From: Helicobacteraceae bacterium
GTDB lineage: Bacteria > Campylobacterota > Campylobacteria > Campylobacterales > Sulfurimonadaceae
DNA: 20,121 nucleotides
NCBI GenBank assembly: GCA_947497635.1
Contig: CANMHZ010000006.1
Location: forward strand, 1 to 20,121
Direction: 5' to 3'
This document shows positions 17,586 through 20,121 of the stretch, piece after piece; position 1 is the stretch's first letter, and each line of letters opens with the position of its first letter. The notes under the pieces are model-generated. The model saw only the letters and a program-made list of their open reading frames with translations, was not told where the DNA came from and made no database searches. The position numbers and the translations under genes were made by a program.

Positions 17586-19751
17586 TTATCCTTGGTTTCG
17601 GTACGCATCATCGGTCCGAAAAAATTGTATGATTTTCCCTTTTTTATCGAGCTTTGAGCGGAGCTTATTCAAATCACTTTCCAATGTTTGAAACTCCATT
17701 TCGCAATACTGCGTATGCTCAGAACGCTCTTTACCCAATTCAATACTATTAATATCTGCCCCCATTTTCGCCATGTAGGTCAACAAATCGGCTAATGCAC
17801 CTTGCGCATTGGGCATACTGATAATAAGATGATAACGATTTAGTTGCTCTTTTTTCCATCGTACAAACAGCATTGGTTCGTGGGTTTCAATCATACTTGT
17901 CGCATGCTTACACATTTTGTGGTGAACATGCGCTTTTCCCTCTTGCAAAAATGCTACTACTTCATCACCAGATTTTGGATGACAACAATAATCGAAAACA
18001 GCATCCGAGACACTGTGATTAGAAAGCACTTCAATCGAAGCAAAAAGATAGGATTTCAATTTAAACCGATCACGCGTCCAAAAAGCACCAAAACGGCTAT
18101 TTTCTTGTATCGCCTCTTTAAGTCGATTAAGAACCTCTTTGAAAAAATCCAGTTCTTTAGGAATACGATACCATTGATCCGAAAACTCTACTTTTTCTAA
18201 TACCTCTTGAACCTTATCTACAGGTAAACGAAGAACTGTTGACAAAATATTAATACCGCTTTGATGATCGATAGCACGAATACGCTGATTACAATTAGCA
18301 CGAATACTTGATTTTGCCCGTGATGTTTTTACCGCATCCATCCACGTACATCGAGTTATCTTTTTACCCTTCGGTGCCGTTGTGATTTTAACGATATCAC
18401 CATTGTGCAACTCATTCAATAAGCTTGCTTTTTCCTTGTTGATCAAACAGCCCTCAGCACTATCGCCGACTCCTGTATGTACCGCGTATGCAAAATCAAG
18501 CGCAACAGCACCACGAGGGAGGGTAAAGACTTTGCCTTTTGGTGAAAAAACACTAATATCTTCACTGTAAAGGTCATTTTTAATCAACTCATAAAACGCT
18601 TCAACTGATTCATTTTGGTATTGAAGGTTGTGAAGCCATTCTAAACTTATCGCATTGTTTCCACCGCTCTTGTATTTCCAATGAGCAGCAACCCCAAGCT
18701 CTGCCGTACGGTGCATTTCATACGTTCGAATTTGAACTTCAAAAATAGCACTCTCATCAAAAACTGTCGTATGAAGCGTCTGATACCCGTTTTCTTTGGG
18801 GATTGCAATATAATCTTTGAATCTCGCACTCAGTGGCTGAAAATGTAAATGTACCATTCCAAAAACTTTGTAACAATCAATCGGATTTTTCACCAAAATA
18901 CGAACAGCTAAGAGATCCAGAATCTCATCGATACTAATCCCTTTTCGTTGCATTTTCAAGTAAATGGAATAGTTGTGTTTAACACGACTTAGTATCTCAA
19001 AATCTTCTTGACACATTCCATTGGAGAGCAGAATTTGGGTCAATTTTTCGCAAAATAGATTTAACCTTTGGTTGATCGAACGGTAATTTTTTTCTAAATA
19101 CGCTTCTATGGATAGTTTATCCTCAGCAAAAAGGTACTGAAAACTCAAATCTTCGAGCAAATTTTTAAGAAAAGAGATACCGAGACGGTGTGCAATGGGG
19201 GAATAAACAACCAATGTTTCTTCAGCAATCCGGTGTTGTTTAGCAGGTGAGAGAGCATCGAGGGTAAGCATATTATGGAGGCGATCACAAAGTTTGACCA
19301 CCAAAACACGAACATCTTCGATGGAGGCAAGGAGCATTTTACGAAAAGTAAGAGCAGATACAACGAGTTTTTGATCCGAATCGGACGGAATAAGTTCTGC
19401 ATCCCGAATCGCATCAATTTTGGTCAACCCCTCTACAAGATGGGCAACATCCTCGCCGTAATCAGCTCCTATCTCCTCGATAGTCGTTGCTGTATCTTCG
19501 ACCACATCATGCAGTAATGCGGCAATAACCATTGCTTCATCGCCCGTGAGCTCCGCAACCAATGAAGCCACCAAAATCGGATGAACGATGTAAGGTTCAC
19601 CACTTTTACGGGTTTGTCCTACATGCGCTTCCGATGCAAACTTATAGGCACGTTCAACCGCTTCGGAGCCAGATACAGATGTACGTAAGAGCGCTATTGC
19701 ACTCTCTACATCATTAATTTTTTTAATAGCTTCAATATCGATTTGATTCAA
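17586..19751 (-). CDS. spoT: bifunctional (p)ppGpp synthetase/hydrolase SpoT (Rel)
   Basis: 721-residue stringent-response enzyme that makes and degrades (p)ppGpp. The HD hydrolase domain has His57 (YIVHP) and HDVVED (81-86), plus CDRLHNMLTL (155-164). The synthetase domain has RVKHNYSIYLKM (256-267), RFKDYIAIPKENGYQTLHT (310-328) and FEVQIRT (337-343). RFKD is the RxKD form of bifunctional enzymes, unlike ExDD in synthase-only RelA. TGS (about 400-460) and C-terminal ACT domains follow. It is the only frame start possible: a TTG at 19751, because an in-frame TAA lies seven codons upstream and no ATG occurs before the conserved domain. GAG sits 6 bases before it. The weak start may limit its level relative to rpoZ and tyrS. 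Confidence 0.95.
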   Translation of the reverse strand: MNQIDIEAIKKINDVESAIALLRTSVSGSEAVERAYKFASEAHVGQTRKSGEPYIVHPILVASLVAELTGDEAMVIAALLHDVVEDTATTIEEIGADYGEDVAHLVEGLTKIDAIRDAELIPSDSDQKLVVSALTFRKMLLASIEDVRVLVVKLCDRLHNMLTLDALSPAKQHRIAEETLVVYSPIAHRLGISFLKNLLEDLSFQYLFAEDKLSIEAYLEKNYRSINQRLNLFCEKLTQILLSNGMCQEDFEILSRVKHNYSIYLKMQRKGISIDEILDLLAVRILVKNPIDCYKVFGMVHLHFQPLSARFKDYIAIPKENGYQTLHTTVFDESAIFEVQIRTYEMHRTAELGVAAHWKYKSGGNNAISLEWLHNLQYQNESVEAFYELIKNDLYSEDISVFSPKGKVFTLPRGAVALDFAYAVHTGVGDSAEGCLINKEKASLLNELHNGDIVKITTAPKGKKITRCTWMDAVKTSRAKSSIRANCNQRIRAIDHQSGINILSTVLRLPVDKVQEVLEKVEFSDQWYRIPKELDFFKEVLNRLKEAIQENSRFGAFWTRDRFKLKSYLFASIEVLSNHSVSDAVFDYCCHPKSGDEVVAFLQEGKAHVHHKMCKHATSMIETHEPMLFVRWKKEQLNRYHLIISMPNAQGALADLLTYMAKMGADINSIELGKERSEHTQYCEMEFQTLESDLNKLRSKLDKKGKIIQFFRTDDAYRNQG

Positions 19752-19772
19752 CGATGGCTCGATATAAAAAAG

Positions 19773-19988
19773 TTATGCTTTGTCTACGAAACCTATGATG
19801 GTAATATGCCCTTCAGCAATCTCCATCAAAGCAACATCGGCAGCTTTAGCTTTTTTCAAATCTACATTGAGCTTTGTTGGTGCACCATTTTGAAGTTGTT
19901 CTGACCGTTTTGCCACGGCGAGCGCCAATTGGTAGCGATCAACGTTTGCTGTTTCTAATGCTTTTGCTGTTAATTGTTCAAGTCTCAT
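19773..19988 (-). CDS. rpoZ: RNA polymerase omega subunit RpoZ
   Basis: 71-residue small subunit that binds beta-prime and helps assemble RNA polymerase. It shows the omega pattern MRLEQLTAKALETANVDRYQLALAVAKRSEQL, including the RYxLxxxxAKRxxQL core (about 18-32), then the lysine-rich middle and AEGHITII. Short form typical of Campylobacterota. The ATG at 19988 has AAGGA at good spacing, 22 bases after pyrH. Omega contributes to the ppGpp binding site in Proteobacteria, and spoT follows 21 bases later. Confidence 0.93.
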   Translation of the reverse strand: MRLEQLTAKALETANVDRYQLALAVAKRSEQLQNGAPTKLNVDLKKAKAADVALMEIAEGHITIIGFVDKA

Positions 19989-20010
19989 CTAAAATCCTTC
20001 TATCTAAAAT

Positions 20011-20121
20011 TTATTGTACGATTGAGCAACTGCTTAAGTCACCTTGGATAATGCTCAAAAGATTGCCGGGAGTAAACATATCACATACGATAATAGGAAG
20101 CTTATTCTCTTTTGCTAATGC
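20011..20121 (-). CDS. pyrH: UMP kinase PyrH, C-terminal 36 residues only
   Basis: The gene runs off the right edge of the window, so the 5' part is missing. The 36 visible codons read LAKENKLPIIVCDMFTPGNL and end SIVQ. The IIVC-D/N-MF-x-x-GNLL stretch is typical of the PyrH C-terminus. UMP kinase makes UDP for nucleic acid and cell-wall precursors. It precedes rpoZ and spoT as in H. pylori and C. jejuni, which supports the call despite the short piece. Confidence 0.82.
   Translation of the reverse strand, partial: ALAKENKLPIIVCDMFTPGNLLSIIQGDLSSCSIVQ

Overview
The window looks like chromosomal DNA from a Campylobacterota (former Epsilonproteobacteria). The strongest sign is the minus-strand gene run pyrH-rpoZ-spoT-tyrS-fabX-amiA (about 13.7-20.1 kb), which I recall in the same order in Helicobacter pylori (HP0777 to HP0772) and largely in Campylobacter jejuni. 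The moderate GC content and the long membrane-bound PAS-GGDEF-EAL protein suggest a free-living relative such as Sulfuricurvum or Sulfurimonas. That genus-level guess is an inference only.

Layout, left to right. (1) 0-1.2 kb: a solitary MNS/Orc-like P-loop ATPase on the minus strand, with a 33-bp near-perfect palindrome centred on its likely -10 box. (2) 1.3-3.1 kb: a minus-strand pair, a small COG3937 phasin-like coiled-coil protein coupled by a GTGA overlap to an ABC1/UbiB-family atypical kinase. (3) 3.3-5.5 kb: a plus-strand thiamine operon, thiD-thiE plus a THI5/NMT1-like gene, with overlapping ends. The THI5-like protein has no signal peptide and no ABC-transporter partners, so it may be a cytosolic pyrimidine synthase. 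(4) 5.6-8.1 kb: grpE-dnaK on the minus strand, without hrcA directly upstream, behind a sigma70-type promoter whose -35 box overlaps a HAIR (HspR)-like repeat. (5) 8.3-11.4 kb: a 1010-residue six-TM, three-PAS, GGDEF-EAL protein with both catalytic domains intact by motif. (6) 11.5 kb: a tRNA with CAT anticodon on the minus strand, divergent from groES-groEL (11.7-13.7 kb). The groES-groEL spacer is unusually long and can form hairpins. (7) 13.7-20.1 kb: the conserved minus-strand run of six genes, cut off in pyrH by the window end.

The genes are mostly housekeeping: chaperones, thiamine synthesis, stringent response, tyrosyl-tRNA synthesis, unsaturated fatty acid synthesis and septum or peptidoglycan hydrolysis. 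I see no insertion sequence, prophage, CRISPR array or defence island. The best leads for new biology are the cytosolic THI5-like gene, the FabX [4Fe-4S] signature in a gene likely to be called 'nitronate monooxygenase', the palindromic operator at the ATPase gene, the HAIR-like site at grpE, and the structured groES-groEL spacer.
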